DNA from: Protonemura montana
Lineage: Eukaryota > Arthropoda > Insecta > Plecoptera > Nemouridae
NCBI GenBank assembly: GCA_947568835.1
Contig: OX387604.1
Location: 24,891,076-24,955,075 of the forward strand
Length of the DNA: 64,000 nt
Direction: 5' to 3'
Position numbers and translations under genes: made by a program. This document shows, one piece after another, positions 48,837 to 61,918 of the stretch (the stretch's first letter is position 1; each line of letters opens with the position of its first letter). Under the pieces are notes generated by a model. That model was not told the DNA's origin. It searched no databases and was given only the letters and a program-made list of their open reading frames with translations.

Positions 48837-48860
48837 CCCCCCCCCCCCCCCCCCCCCCCC
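48837..48860. repeat. Homopolymer run of 24 C
   Basis: Uninterrupted C tract in a C-rich context (ACCCACCCCCTCTCCA before it, GGCGCCCC after it). Confidence 0.9.
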
Positions 48861-50879
48861 GGCGCCCCATCCCCAACCACCAGACTGAGGTAATTGTGTA
48901 ACACGAATCTTCCGGACCCGGTTACAGATGGGTGACATTTGACTCCTCAGCGCACGCACCCCATAATGGCATTGTCAGCTGATCTCGTATGCGGCTTGCG
49001 GTGAAAAAGAAGGAACCTGAAGTTACAGCAATAGATCAGAGCACTTCATGCTAGCGGTCAGTGTTTAATCTTTTGAAATCAAATCCGACATTCGATGCAT
49101 AATTAGGTAAATCATTTCACTGTTGTGTGGAACAGTGGCGCGTGGGAAGTTTTACTTCTTTGACATAAATGTTCACTTCAGACCAATTTTTTTGATAAGC
49201 AACATTTTTCTCATCGCAGTTAAGTGCTGCATACTCTGATGAAATATATTGTGAATACAATATAAATTGGTGAAAATGGTACATTAACATGAATTGAAAC
49301 GTATTAATTTCACATTTTATTGGTAGAATAACATGAAATTGTTGTAAGTTTTGATAAATTCACAAAAACCACATAAGCTATTGACACACCCGTTAGATTT
49401 GACTAATATTTTTGGATGAAATCTTAAAAAGTAAAGTAGCATAGCAACGTCTACAAACAAGACGCGTGCAATTAATTTTCTTATTACATAAGAGTTTTTT
49501 GTTTTCATACCACTTAGCACAGAGTAGAAATATATTTTCCATGCCACAGGAAGTTTCTAATTCTTTCGGGAATTTGTTTTTCACCGATAATTATAGCACT
49601 ATCGGATTTTTAAACCAATAACATGTCTAAAGGTTCCTGGTTAGCCAAGTTTCTCTTTAAGGTTTATGAATGATATTAGAGCGATTGTTTCTTGTTTAAC
49701 GATATAAGCGTTCATACAGTGGTTTATTATCCATTATGCCTCTTGCAGACTACGCTGTTTATTTCATCGCAACGTCAAAACCAATTGCACTCAGAAATAA
49801 ACACCCAACCAAACCTCTCCATATTTTCCACCTACAAATCGGCCTCAATTTCACGTTTTGGTGTTGTATCTAACCTATCTGGTTATCAACCAAATAACCA
49901 ATCTGATATTCAAAAAATAAAAATAAAAACGACATGCAGCACAACTAGAAAGTTTTATTTTCATGCATTACATTCCCTGTCTAAATAAATTCTATCTGTC
50001 TTTCTATGGCTGCTTGGATCCAATTAATTTATTTCATGTCACTAAAAACGATTGCAAAGGCTTCCGAAAAGGCGACTATGTCTAAAGCTATCCCCTTCCC
50101 CTCTCAGATACATTTGATTCTATTTTCTCCCTTGTAGTATGATGTTTCATGACGTCATGGCGGGATCGCGGGTCTCCACCTGTGCAAGATGAAAGGTTGT
50201 TCACTTTCAAATAGTTAGGAGTAAAAAATTAAGGGCAGAGTTAAACAATGTCTGCTTCCAAATAATATGAGAGAGAACTTGATGAAAGTGAAGCGTTTCG
50301 GTCAGGATGACCTTTGTCACGTTCGACCAAGAAATGTCAGGTTGAATGGTTTTGGAAATGTACTTAAATTTAGATATTAATCGTGGGTGAAACAAGTGGT
50401 ACTTCGGCCAAAATAATTCCACCTTTTTTTCAATTGATTTCATTGAATTGCTATTAATACAAGAATTACACAGGGGAAAAACTATGAATCCTTTTTGACA
50501 GTTGCCCGAAAAAGTACGCTCTACCTTCCCATTTATGAACGAGAAAAGTATATTAAACTTTCAACCTAGAAAACGTTTCACAGTGAAAATCGTTTTCCTG
50601 ACTGAAAATTGCATATAATTCTTCGTGTCCATGAATATAGAATGGTCAATTACTACGCGTTCAGAAATATATTGTTCTAAATTGTAACAATTGTCGAAAA
50701 ATGCTTAGAAAGCAAGTGTTAAACGCAAAAACGAAAATTAGCGAAATACAATAAAATATTAAACAAAAGCGTAGCTTGAAGGAACGTAGATCGAGAATAA
50801 ATTGGCTAAGGTTAGAAAAAGTAGACATGAGTATAAAAACCATTTTAACTTGAACCGAATTTTTATTTTTATTATTTTC

Positions 50880-51262
50880 CAGTTTATTGATTGATTTATG
50901 GTGTTTAACGATGCACTGTTTTGACAACTGGCCCTGGGGCACTGGTCTAATGGCGTAGGTGAATGAGTGGATGATGATGAGGATGATGATGAACCCAAAC
51001 TAGCCTAGAAGGGAGGAGGGGAAACCCGGTGCCGGCACGTACCCTACTTCTGTCGAAGATTCCTCCACAAATTCATGCTGTCGAGAGGTTGATAAGCAAG
51101 ACGAGTGAAGTTGCTGTATCCCTCCAACCTCTCTCCCGTACAGAACTGGTCATGTGTATGAAGGTCACCCATCCAAAACCTGACTCAGTGCAGTGTTGCT
51201 AAACTTCGGTGATCTCATGAGAATCGGTGTTTCCAACACGCAAAACCGTTCAGTTTATTTTG
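50880..51262 (+). repeat. Dispersed SINE-like repeat, copy 2 (long)
   Basis: The same blocks as copy 1 in the same order: TTATGGTGTTTAACGATGCA, GTGAATGAGTGGATGATGAT, CCGGTGCCGGCACGTA, GTCGAGAGGTTGATAAGCA, CAGAACTGGTCATGTGTATG. A deletion of about 50 bp removes the CCGAAGGACGGTACA block of copy 1. Nucleotide identity is high by eye in the shared parts. Confidence 0.8.
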
Positions 51263-53779
51263 CAGTTTCTGAACATAATTTTGACCACCTCCTTACCTCA
51301 AATCTGCTTCTTATTGTGGCAAATAATCCTTGAGAAATTACATTTACAGTTACGCTCGCCCACTAGGTTTCCAGTTTTCTAAAAATTAAGGAAATCCACA
51401 AAAAAAATTTCAAGACATTGGAAAGAAAGCTAGACTGGAAAAAAGTGCAAAAAAACCGTGGAAAAATGTGAAAAAAATACTTATTTTGCTATTTTTAATG
51501 ATGGAATCGATTGTCACAAAAGAAATAATTCACGGCACTTTTTAAAACGCAATTCTAATGTCAAAAGTGGACGAATAAAAGGCAATCTAAAAGCGTGAAT
51601 TTGTCGCAGTCTTTGGCACCATTCTCTTTGTGGAATGCCGTCCTGCGTAAAATTCGCGACGAATTTGATGTGAATCCCCCTAGTGAATGCGTAGTGAATC
51701 ACCCTACTCTAAACAATTTAGGAAAGGCAAGTGAAAGGAACACAAAATGTTAAACATTTACACGTGTTTTATCGTGAAGGAGAACAACTGTGAACAAGTG
51801 AACAAGGAGAACAAAATCCAGAGTGAGAGTTAAAACTGTCAAGAAATTGACCAAACTTTTCAGGAATATTATGACCCTAATTTTGGGATGGGAGTGATAG
51901 TAGTCGTATATGTGGTGGATCTAAAAAGTACATTGGTGAGTGTTCATTTTGGTCAGTGGAGAAATGATTTCGAAAAAAAAACCTGTTTGAACACAATTCA
52001 ATCCTTTGTCTAGAAAATATTCGATTTCAAGAATTTTAGCTTTAATGATACGGCCAGCAAAAGTCAGGAAAGATTGGTCTAAAATCACTACTCAAATCCC
52101 ACATTTAATTTAGAATAGGTTAAGTTATTATGCTTTTTAAAATGCCATACAGTTCTTTGTTTGAATCTAGGGTATTTTAACTAATACTATTTTCAAATTT
52201 TTCAGACATTTATCGAGTAAAATATCCAGCTTTCCCCAGATTCATTTAGAATATTTATAAGAAATACAGGTTCCCGCAATTTGTTGATGCTAGAAGTGAG
52301 TTTTGTAATGAGAAGGAATAATTAAGACGAGAGAAGTAAGAATAAGTGATATGCGAGTCGCGTGAATTGAAAAAGGTGCTAAAACTAGCGAAGAAGACGA
52401 GACAGTCTTCGCTAGATAAATCATCATTATTCCTTGTCGTCTCCGGGTACATAAAAATAAGGTAAAAAATAAGTAAATATACCACGCGCTTGCTGGTATA
52501 TATGTTTCTCTGAATGTTAAGTGCTTTAAGTACACAGTAGAACGGAATAGAGCGGAACATAAAAGCAGCAAATATTTGCACTTTAAGAAGAACGGGGGCG
52601 CTAAATCGTGTTCACCGATCTGAAGTTAGGTTTCATAATCAGCTCCACGTGAGCACCTCTGCCCCCTCCCCCCACTCCACCAATCCTCCCACTGTTGACC
52701 CCACCAATCGGTTTATACCCTTGGTAAATATATTGGCAATGTTAAACAGCGATCTAGCTATTATATCCGCGCTTAAACTTTAGAGTAGAAAAACTCGACA
52801 CCACAAAAGAAAACTTCTATCACTTTTGTTTTTGAAATCGCATTAATGGGGGTTTCATTTTTAATGATGTAGGCTTCTCCGATTTCATGCTGTCTCCTGG
52901 AAAGCCGGAGTTAGAGTTTTCTACCATGGAAGCTCTAGATTAATTGCAAACAAGATAGAATACGATTCAACAGGATGGCATCGTCTAAGTTGAAGATGTT
53001 TTGTCCAAACCCTATTCAAAATTACTGCAATGACAACGAACTTGATGCAACTATAGTTGAAATAAGAAGAATAATTGTAGGTGGCATTACTTTGAAACTA
53101 TATATGACGCCGTGTTGGAATACACTTAGCTGACTTTGCTACCGTAATTACAAAAGTTATTAATAATTAATACACCTAGTTACGTGATAGTTTTCACACT
53201 GTTTAAGATCATGACCTTTCGAGCATAACTTCATAGCTGAATTTGCGTACTTGAAGTCAATTTTAAGCTTCATCTAAGATTCCCAAAACGACGACCTGAA
53301 GTTTCAATGGCGGCCTCTTGTGTGGTGAACTCATTTATCATAATAAACCTCTTCTAATTACGCTAGGGTGGGGGGAGGGGAAGGCGATTTAGTTTTAATA
53401 ACCTTTTTGTAATGTATTCGTGTTCGTTAAAAAATACCTAAACATAGGGTTAATGCCTGCAATATTTACATTCTGTTGGGTGTATAGTTTCCACCCCACG
53501 TATCGATAATCATTTCCACGAAGTGGTTTGTGTAATTGTGTTAGTGTTGTCTTGTAAAAAGACGGCAATAAATATGCACCAGTTTAAAATGCGTTCGCAG
53601 TAGAAAATTGGCCGGTATCGCTTGCGTGGGGATGGTAAAGGGTCTTGAAGATGTGTGGCCGTTTCCTAAAATGCCCATTACACGGTATTAGCAGAAAAAC
53701 ATAAAACTAGTGGCTTATACAAATAAATCTTCTGTTTCTTGCCGTTGCACTTATATTTCACCACTGATAATCAAGGCGA

Positions 53780-53816
53780 ACGTTGTGTTTAACGACGCAC
53801 TGTCCCGACATCGGTC
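53780..53816 (+). repeat. Dispersed SINE-like repeat, copy 7 (head only)
   Basis: GTTGTGTTTAACGACGCACT followed by GTCCCGACATCGGTC, matching the first about 35 bases of copies 1 and 2. Confidence 0.5.
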
Positions 53817-54767
53817 TCGATATAATTCATTTACAAATCTGTGTGTGCTGGATAAAACGCTGACGTACAAGAAGTCGTCCACGAATCATTAATTACTAGT
53901 TTGTAGTTCATTATGAAAGCGTATTTATTGTGTGACAACGAGCTCGAAACTTGTGTAATAACGGCTTTCATGGTGAATAATGAGGGATGCCCATGACCGT
54001 TAACTGCCGCTAGCAGAATGGCACAAGTCAAACTTTCGAATCTGCCGTAAAAGTTTTTGTGATAGTAAAGAGAGCCGAAGACACTTTCCGTTGGTTCTAA
54101 ATGTTTTTATCTCAGTTAGCTAATATTTATACTTTTTCAGAAAAAAACTTGTTAACTTTGGCGTTGATGTAAAAGATAGTGGAAGAAAAGAAAAAGTAAA
54201 GATATCGCCACGTAATGGGTGTCAAGGGGTTGAAACGAGAGACTCGTGAGTGTTTTGCGCTGGTAATGATTTTAATTCAACTCTAGAGTCTGATCATGTA
54301 TAAGAGAAAGAATATAATTTAACGAGCCACACGGTATTCCAGATTATTTGTACCACCAAATCGAGGATAGTGAACATCAGGGATAGATTTGTCTCTAGTT
54401 GCATCTATATTAATTAGAAGTTTTATATACGCATATATATTTCTTTAAGTTTATTTCATTAAGTATACAGTAATGTTAAAAAGTTAGTTTATATTCAGAA
54501 AGTTGTTTCCTCTTGTAAATCTAGAAAAAAATCTTAGAAGTGAATTCTGTAAATCTAAGAAAATTGTGAATCGTTCAAGAAGTCTTACTAAATCAATTTA
54601 ATTGCACTGCATTTTAATGAAATTAATAACAAATACCACAGATTTTTTTCCAACTGTCTGGTTTCGAAACAAGCTTCCATTTAGAGAGCAGATGCTTCCT
54701 TGCAATTGCTTCTAGTTTCGTTGTTAATTGTCTCTCTCGAAGTAGCGTTGCAGCTGGTTCACGGTGA

Positions 54768-54808
54768 CATGACAGTATGACAGTATGACAGTATGACAGT
54801 ATGACAGC
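54768..54808. repeat. 8-bp tandem repeat (ATGACAGT)
   Basis: About five consecutive units of ATGACAGT. Confidence 0.85.
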
Positions 54809-57425
54809 ACCTACATGCAATTTAACGCCATACCTGAGCTAGCCTGGAACTCTCTACAAGGCACCTGCTCAATTATCCGCAGAAATCATAGAGTTCCGTG
54901 GGCTGTGCTAGAGCACACAGTCTATCCATTACCTGCACGTTGCACGTTTAACCATAGTTCCCTCTTCAATAGTTTCTAGTTTCTACACTCACCCGCGCAA
55001 TTTCATATTTCTTCCTTTTCTTGCTTTCGTTCACGCTCAACCTAAATATAACTTTCAGTTGGAAGAAGATACCGAATCTGAACGTATTGTGTTGAGAAAA
55101 TTGAGAGCAGCTCCTCTGCCTTAAAATGCCAGTGAGTGGGAATATAGTGACTTTAGAAAAAATGTCTTTAATGAAAATTGTGGAAAAGAGAGAAATATAG
55201 AGAGATAAAAAGAGAGAACACGAATGAGAGAGAATAAACTAATGAACTGATGAGTGAGAATATTATAATTTAGGTTCTTTTGTCAAACTTTCAACGAACT
55301 TAATGATACTCGTATAAGTGCACTGAACATTACAATTGTAATACCTATGTACCAAGCAAGACTTTAGATAGCTATAGATGACTTGGGACCTGGATGTCTG
55401 GCTATGGCTGGTTTCGCGTTGTTTTTATGGTTTTGAAGGAGTAGGGTGTGGAACGAGATTCCACCTCGAGAAGAAAAAGCAGCCTCCTACACGAACATGA
55501 GAAAATGCTTGGAATATATTTGATTCGAATCCACGGAGCTATCACCGCATCATGTCTATTCATCAAATCCATTTTTTTTTTTCTTATTTTGCCCAACATA
55601 TGTCATAATTCGTGTCTTTAACATTTGGCCTATATTCCTAGAAGCATCTCGAGAAATCGATAACCAAGAGATGGGTATATCATAGAAAATGATGTGCCCT
55701 CTAGCATCACTCTCGTGTCGTTTTATTATGCAGCATAATTGCTCCAATTAACATTTCATGAACGGAGGAACGCTCCGTTCATAGTTCAGTTTGAGATGAG
55801 TTGATTTCTTGGTGAAAACCGAATATGCGTTAACTTCTACGCCGTATTTGAAATAATATAATATGCATCATTATGCATCCATGTCATTTTTCTGAGAAAA
55901 AATACTGGTTTTCCTTTCATACGAGAGATAATTGTGCTCCTGTATGATATATAAGAAGTTTTTAGCTCAAACCAATTAGACGGTATAATAATGTTTTTCG
56001 AAGCGAACCATAAAATTTATTGCCCCAGTGTTTATTGGCACATGTGCTAAATGCTGTATGCACCCGCTTTAGCGATATTGCTTACAATTTTACTTACAAT
56101 TTTCTTACATAACTTCACAGAAAAGAAACTTTTGAGGGGGTACGTAAAATGCGGACAATAAGACAGCAAGGAAATGAAAAGAAGCAAGCGAAGGAAAGGA
56201 ATAAAAATGACGTTATGAATCGTTCGTATTGTCAAGGAGGTAGATATTAAATCTGTGGATTTCCTTTTCTGCCGCATCGAAGCTTGTGCTGTCTGTGCTC
56301 ACATCTTCTTTCAAGACGTTTCATGGGACTTGAGAAAACACGCGTCAATTGCGTTTATTTGCTATGAAGTTCTGGAAAATCTGGGAATTTCATATGCATT
56401 TTGAAAACTTTGTGCTTGGTACGTTTCATTTCAGTTATTTCGTGGATGATTAGTTATCAAGTACATTTGATTTTTTACGCTTCATATTCTTCATACGTTC
56501 ACTCGACATAGTCTCTCGATGGGGGTGATAGGTGAAGGTGCTAGGTGAGGGAGTGGGAGAATTGCGTTGATAGCGAAGAAAATAACAAGGTTCGTTTTGA
56601 ATTTGAGCAAAAACATTTCAGGCTTTCAGAAAAAGCATTGAGATCAAGGTCATTCAACATGAAAATCCTTATCAAGGGACCAAAAAATACCAGCTCAGAT
56701 GTATCTTTTTCAGAAAAAAAATAAATTACAAAATAAATATTAAGTGTGGTCACCAGAAACAAGAATTAACAGGGAATGGGAAAATAAGTCTTTCCTGGTC
56801 GAAGTTTTCTGGTGCTTTCCCGGATCCATTTTCCATTAACAAACCGCGAGACAGGTCGTCAATTCCAAGTTCCAATACCACGCTTTTCCAACGCTTTTCA
56901 AGCAGTTGAGTGCTAAGAAAGAAATCACATAAGAAATCATCCCCTAACCTTCCACAATGATTGAACTTAACACGATGTTCTTTCATTCAGGTGTTATGAT
57001 GATTTCTATAATTTCTCACAAGTCAAATATCACGATCGTTCAGTTCCTACTGTGCCAACATGAATGTGGCCAAATGATAAATGGTAATACCTACTTATTA
57101 TTTCGAGCGCATAGAAATCTTGTGGTGATAGCATAATATTACACTTCAGAAGCTTGAAATCGAGGTCTTCCTTGGTTAGAATAAAATGAGCGAGGAGAAA
57201 TATGAGAAATAATCCTTACTCCTCAAAATCACAATTATGCTAAACCACCCATAAAGAAAAAAGTTGAAACATTAAAGACTACAGCACTGTATTCTGGCAT
57301 ATTTCTTAATTTTGAAAAGTATCATATGAAGCATACGGTTTTTCTGAAAATTGTGCCAAAGACCATTTTAGTGGCACACATTTTACCGACCTAGCTAAGA
57401 TAAAATTCTCGAAATTGTGTATTTT

Positions 57426-57566
57426 GTGTTTGCTCTGCGGGTTGCATCTAGGATGATTGTAACTCAGTGGTGGAATGGCCGTGTTTGCTCTGCGGGTGGC
57501 ATCTAGGATGATTGTAACTCAGTGGTGGAGTGGCCGTGTTTGCTCTGCGGGTTGCATCCAGGATGG
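57426..57566 (+). repeat. 55-bp tandem repeat, 2.6 copies, tRNA-like
   Basis: Units start at 57426, 57481 and 57536 (each GTGTTTGCTCTGCGGGT). The first two differ at two positions; the third is cut after about 30 bases. Inside are a possible A box (TAACTCAGTGGTGGAATG) and a possible B box (GGGTTGCATCT), suggesting a tRNA-derived origin. No cloverleaf closes. Confidence 0.75.
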
Positions 57567-60427
57567 ACGTTAGTTAATTGATAAATTGACCCTAAACGTT
57601 AAAGACTTGTCTTTAATTTTGAATAGTATTACGTAACACATGCAGATAAAATGTAAAACTCATTAAAAAACATCGTATTTATAAAATAAAAATGTTCAGT
57701 TCGAGTTATTATCCAAATAAAGTCCATTCTTAAACTTTGTCACAGTGTGCAAAATATGTTATAGTCAAGGGACAGCATTGTATTGTGCAGAGCATACGAA
57801 CAATTTCGAATAACTTTAGGGTCTAGAGAATCTAGATCCAGGAACGATCATACAAGTTTCATGATGAGATTTGTGATAAAAGCTCTGGGTATAGCATTGA
57901 TACGGTTGTCTTCCTCCTCCGTAGGTTCTCTGTCAGGATTCGGGAGTCAGGATTCAAGAGTGAGGAGTGGATCTGTCTGGTCCTCTCCTCGCTGGCTTAG
58001 ACCAAGTCGAATAGAAGCACTACTAGCAAAGTTCTGCTAGCAAATGCTGCCGCCTTTGAAAGTGGCCCACTCCTTCCCACCCTAAATCCTTATGACAACT
58101 AATAACCAAGTTATCGTCATAAGAGTCATTAAGACTGATAAATTGAGATACATAATGTTTTTAAGCAAATTAAAATAAATTAAGTTCTTTCAAAGCAAAC
58201 GCAACTTCATCAAAGTAGTTCGTTTTGATATGAAAGTGCACGGAGCGAATTGTAAATATCCGTGAAGTGTGCAATCGATTTGTTTTTCTCACATTTCCTA
58301 ACAAAATATGAACTCGCTAAGTAAACACTGTAACTTTGAAAGGATAACACATTTCGCGAATACAGATAAACTTCATAGTTTTACTCTGTACAGAGCAGCT
58401 CATCATTTTCAGAGTCATATTTAGATATGAAGCAAACAATAAAAACTGTTAGATTAACAATTGTTTGAACACCACGCTAAAGCTGCAACAGTGTGCAAAC
58501 ATCTAATCAAGTCAACTGCATCACGGATGCAGCAGTATTCATGTAGATATTTTATATAGCTTATAATTGCATAATATATTATGTTCTTGGGAAGCTTTAC
58601 AACGTTTCCGGTCGCATATGATTACGATCATCTACATTATTCCACATGACGCTAAAAGGGTAAAGGGTACCTGCTCATCTCTTCCCTTCATTTCCCGTGC
58701 ATCTCGGCACCCAAGAAGGTACGTCACGGCTGTCCGAGCTTCGAACGCCTTGTGAAACGCTTGAAATATCCAGGCATTTCGCGATTACGTCCCCCCATCC
58801 CCCTTTCTTCCAAACCACTGGACGCCGAGATCAGAGTTTTGCTGACTACTGAGTTGCAACACTCAGTTATCAGCTGCCTCCTGCAATACTACCATTATGC
58901 AAATTAACTATCGTCTAATAACTAAATGGAATGCATTTCAGAATAGATATTCGCGTTCAGTCAAAGCTACTCTTAAAGTGAGTACCGTTGTAACCATTCC
59001 ACTGTTGAAGTGAGCGTTGGTGTTAGTATTTTAACGTTTTCATGAAACACCAGCACGTACTGCGCTCCACTTGAAAATCAGAGTGATTAGTACACCTCTT
59101 CATAAGTTACCGTCTGGTAGACGCATTGTCCGTGGAAAGTCAATCGAGCCGTTGTTCTAGTTTGGCATGTGATGCATCGTACCGTTGATCGTACTTAGAA
59201 GTAACATGAAACATGAAAGTTGATATAATATACTAGTTACTAGTTAGCCTGTTTCAAGCATGTATGGTACCTCCATTTACAACAGACCTACATATTTTTG
59301 TATACATACAACGTCTTCGTAAGTAATTGCATACTAGCATAATTAATTTATTTACGCAAATTGCAGCAGTGAGCAATTTGCGGCTTGGTCTAGTAGAAAC
59401 TAGTATAGCGTTATCTGCGAAAAGGTAGAGGTGGTAGGTGTTTCTCAACACAAGCGTAGGCTATCATGGGCTAACTGGCAAGGAGAAATAATGCTTGGCT
59501 TAAACAGGAGCCAGCTACCCCAGTCCAGTACCGACCTCGGCACTGGCCGACGGGTAGATACGAGTACTCCACTGGCACGACTGAACCGGACGTAATTAGG
59601 GTATGTGTAAGCTTTGGCTTGACCACACGCTATCGTCCACACTTTACTGTTTATACACCTAAACTTTGGCTAACAAACTTACCCCTACCACGGGTTCTAT
59701 CCCTCTCCTGGTCTCCTCTCCTACCCCAGGCGCACCGTTCAGTGGTCTACTCTCCTCCTAGCCCCCAAACCCCAAAATCCCCGACTCTCTCTTTACCCCC
59801 TAATAAACCCCATCCTTCCTCACTCTTGTACACATTACGCAAATGTCCCCTGAGGATTCTGTTCACGTTATACTTTTCTCAATTCTTTTCACTACTTTCG
59901 AAGCTGGCTTTTAGTGAATGTAGTAGTTCGACAACAAGTTCTCCGGGCCGACCATCTTACATTCATTATCTTGTCACGTCCCTATCTCGGCCGAACTCGA
60001 AAAGCTATAAACTTAATTTTCTGTTCAATATTGTCTTAATCTTTTAAGGACTTAATTCCCTGTAAAGGTTGCACTCAAGAAACAGTCGTTTACGCTTTTT
60101 TTATTTCTATATTTAATATATTTCCTCAAGTCATGCAAGCGAACTGAGGAATGCATAAGTGAGCATGGCCTTTTTGCGATCTAATATTAACGTGATGCAA
60201 ATGCATTGCTTGTTTACTTTTCATTTTTAGATCGATAATTTTTAATCAAAACTGGAGAAAAGACTGTCGTGGCTACAATAAAATAAAGCGAAGAAAAAAG
60301 TAATTTGAATATTTTTACAGTAATGTCGTGAGTTTAATGTATTCGAGATAATCAAAATGTACCGGGACGATATTACAATATAATATGAAGAGAGAGGAAA
60401 GAAAAAAAGCATGGAGGTTCGTGAAAA

Positions 60428-60512
60428 GTTGGAGAAAACGTTGGTAAACGTTGGTAAACGTTGGAAAACGTTGGAAAACGTTGGAAAATGTACGAAAACG
60501 TCAGAAAACGTT
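60428..60512. repeat. 10-bp tandem repeat (AACGTTGGAA)
   Basis: About eight units of AACGTTGG(T/A)A. The last two are diverged (TGTACGAAAA, CGTCAGAAAA). Confidence 0.85.
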
Positions 60513-61502
60513 CTGAGCACAGAGAAGACTTGACATAAAAATATTAATTTTATCTGCCTGGATTCCTAGCTCTCGAAGTCTTGCTTGATAAAAATATGCT
60601 CCAGCTGAACCCGGCACCTCCACCGATCATCAATCATCATCATCATTATGGTCACCGATCATAACACAGATAAATCCGATCATCTGTGCATACGACGCAG
60701 ATCTTAGACAAGGTTATTTACAAGACCAAAACAAGCAGAGGAAAGTCTTGTTTAAGCAGAATTTTCTCTTAAAGTCAATAAATGGCTGGCTTTTGGAACC
60801 ATGGTACGATTATCAAGGCGAAGCCACGACAAGGGCGGGAATAAAAAGGTAAGAGATGGGAACAGCGAGCGCACCAGCTATCTGGACCAAATGCATATAA
60901 AACAGCTTTATTCTAGATTGGAAAAAACCCCACGCGAAGGTACCCTACAACAATGCAACAAAACAGCCATTCCTATTTGTCTAGAGTCTTCTGCTCTCAA
61001 GTCCCGAATGGGGGAGAACACAATCCACGCAAAAACCGTGCAATTTTGTCGAAGCATAAAATATTGAATGGAGGCTGCAAGGCTCATTGTCCATTACAAG
61101 GGCTGGTACAGTACCTACCGAGCTACTAGTACCCACTCAATGGATGCACCAAGTTTTCCTTCAATTAACGTAAGTACGCTAAAAACAAGAGGAAATGGTG
61201 TTCTGTCTTGATTGCAATTATTTCCAGTGAAGTTGCGGCTGCTTTTTGTCATATATCTTCCACTGGAGGCAATTAGTATGCGCGCCTCGAACCGTTAGAG
61301 CAATTATGCAATATTTTACAGCTAAACGTGCAACGGAATTATGAAAGTGTAATTGTAGTCAATTACTATAAATTTGCCCTGATGACTAAGGTATATGTGT
61401 GTGGATGAGTGTGTTTCTAGTTAACTTGTAGATTACGTGGGTGTGGTTTACCTAACGTGTAAGATACCTACCAGCTTTTATAGTGAAAGAGAACTTGTAC
61501 CG

Positions 61503-61550
61503 CATGGTCAGATGTCAAAACTGTGCGTCGTTAAACACCACAAATAATAG
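61503..61550 (-). repeat. Dispersed SINE-like repeat, copy 6 (head only, inverted)
   Basis: The minus strand reads TTATTTGTGGTGTTTAACGA, then CGCACAGTTTTGACATCTGA, nearly identical to the head of copy 1. Confidence 0.7.
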
Positions 61551-61878
61551 TAGAGAACTTGTAACAATAAACAGAAAAAAACGAGAGACTTAATTTTATA
61601 AATTTAAAAGATTAAAATACGCCATTTCAGTACCTTTGATTCAAATAATTGAATTTTGCTCGGTTTTTTTAAGACTAGTTAGAGGTTACCATTTAACCTG
61701 TAAAGAATATACCTTCTATTTCCCATTGGATCTTGAGGTCAGGCGCCTGACAGGATATTATCTAAAACTGTGTCTACTAAAAAGACGCCAGTACCTAGCA
61801 CTCAGAATAATTCAACGTGAGGGGAATATTGTCGGTGGTCAAACGGCTAAGTAACGGTCATCAGAGAGGTCTCTTTTG

Positions 61879-61918
61879 AACATCAAAACTGAACATCAAA
61901 ACTGAACATCAAAACTGT
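61879..61918. repeat. 13-bp tandem repeat (GAACATCAAAACT), three copies
   Basis: Three identical consecutive units. Confidence 0.85.

Noticed and set aside
54623..54820. A minus ORF with a hydrophobic start as Dscam leader
   Set aside because: Its first residues come from the ATGACAGT tandem repeat, and no phase-1 donor follows a plausible cleavage site.
59619..60047. A 142-aa Pro/Ser-rich plus-strand ORF
   Set aside because: Composition follows C-rich DNA; no signal, domain or splice context supports a gene.
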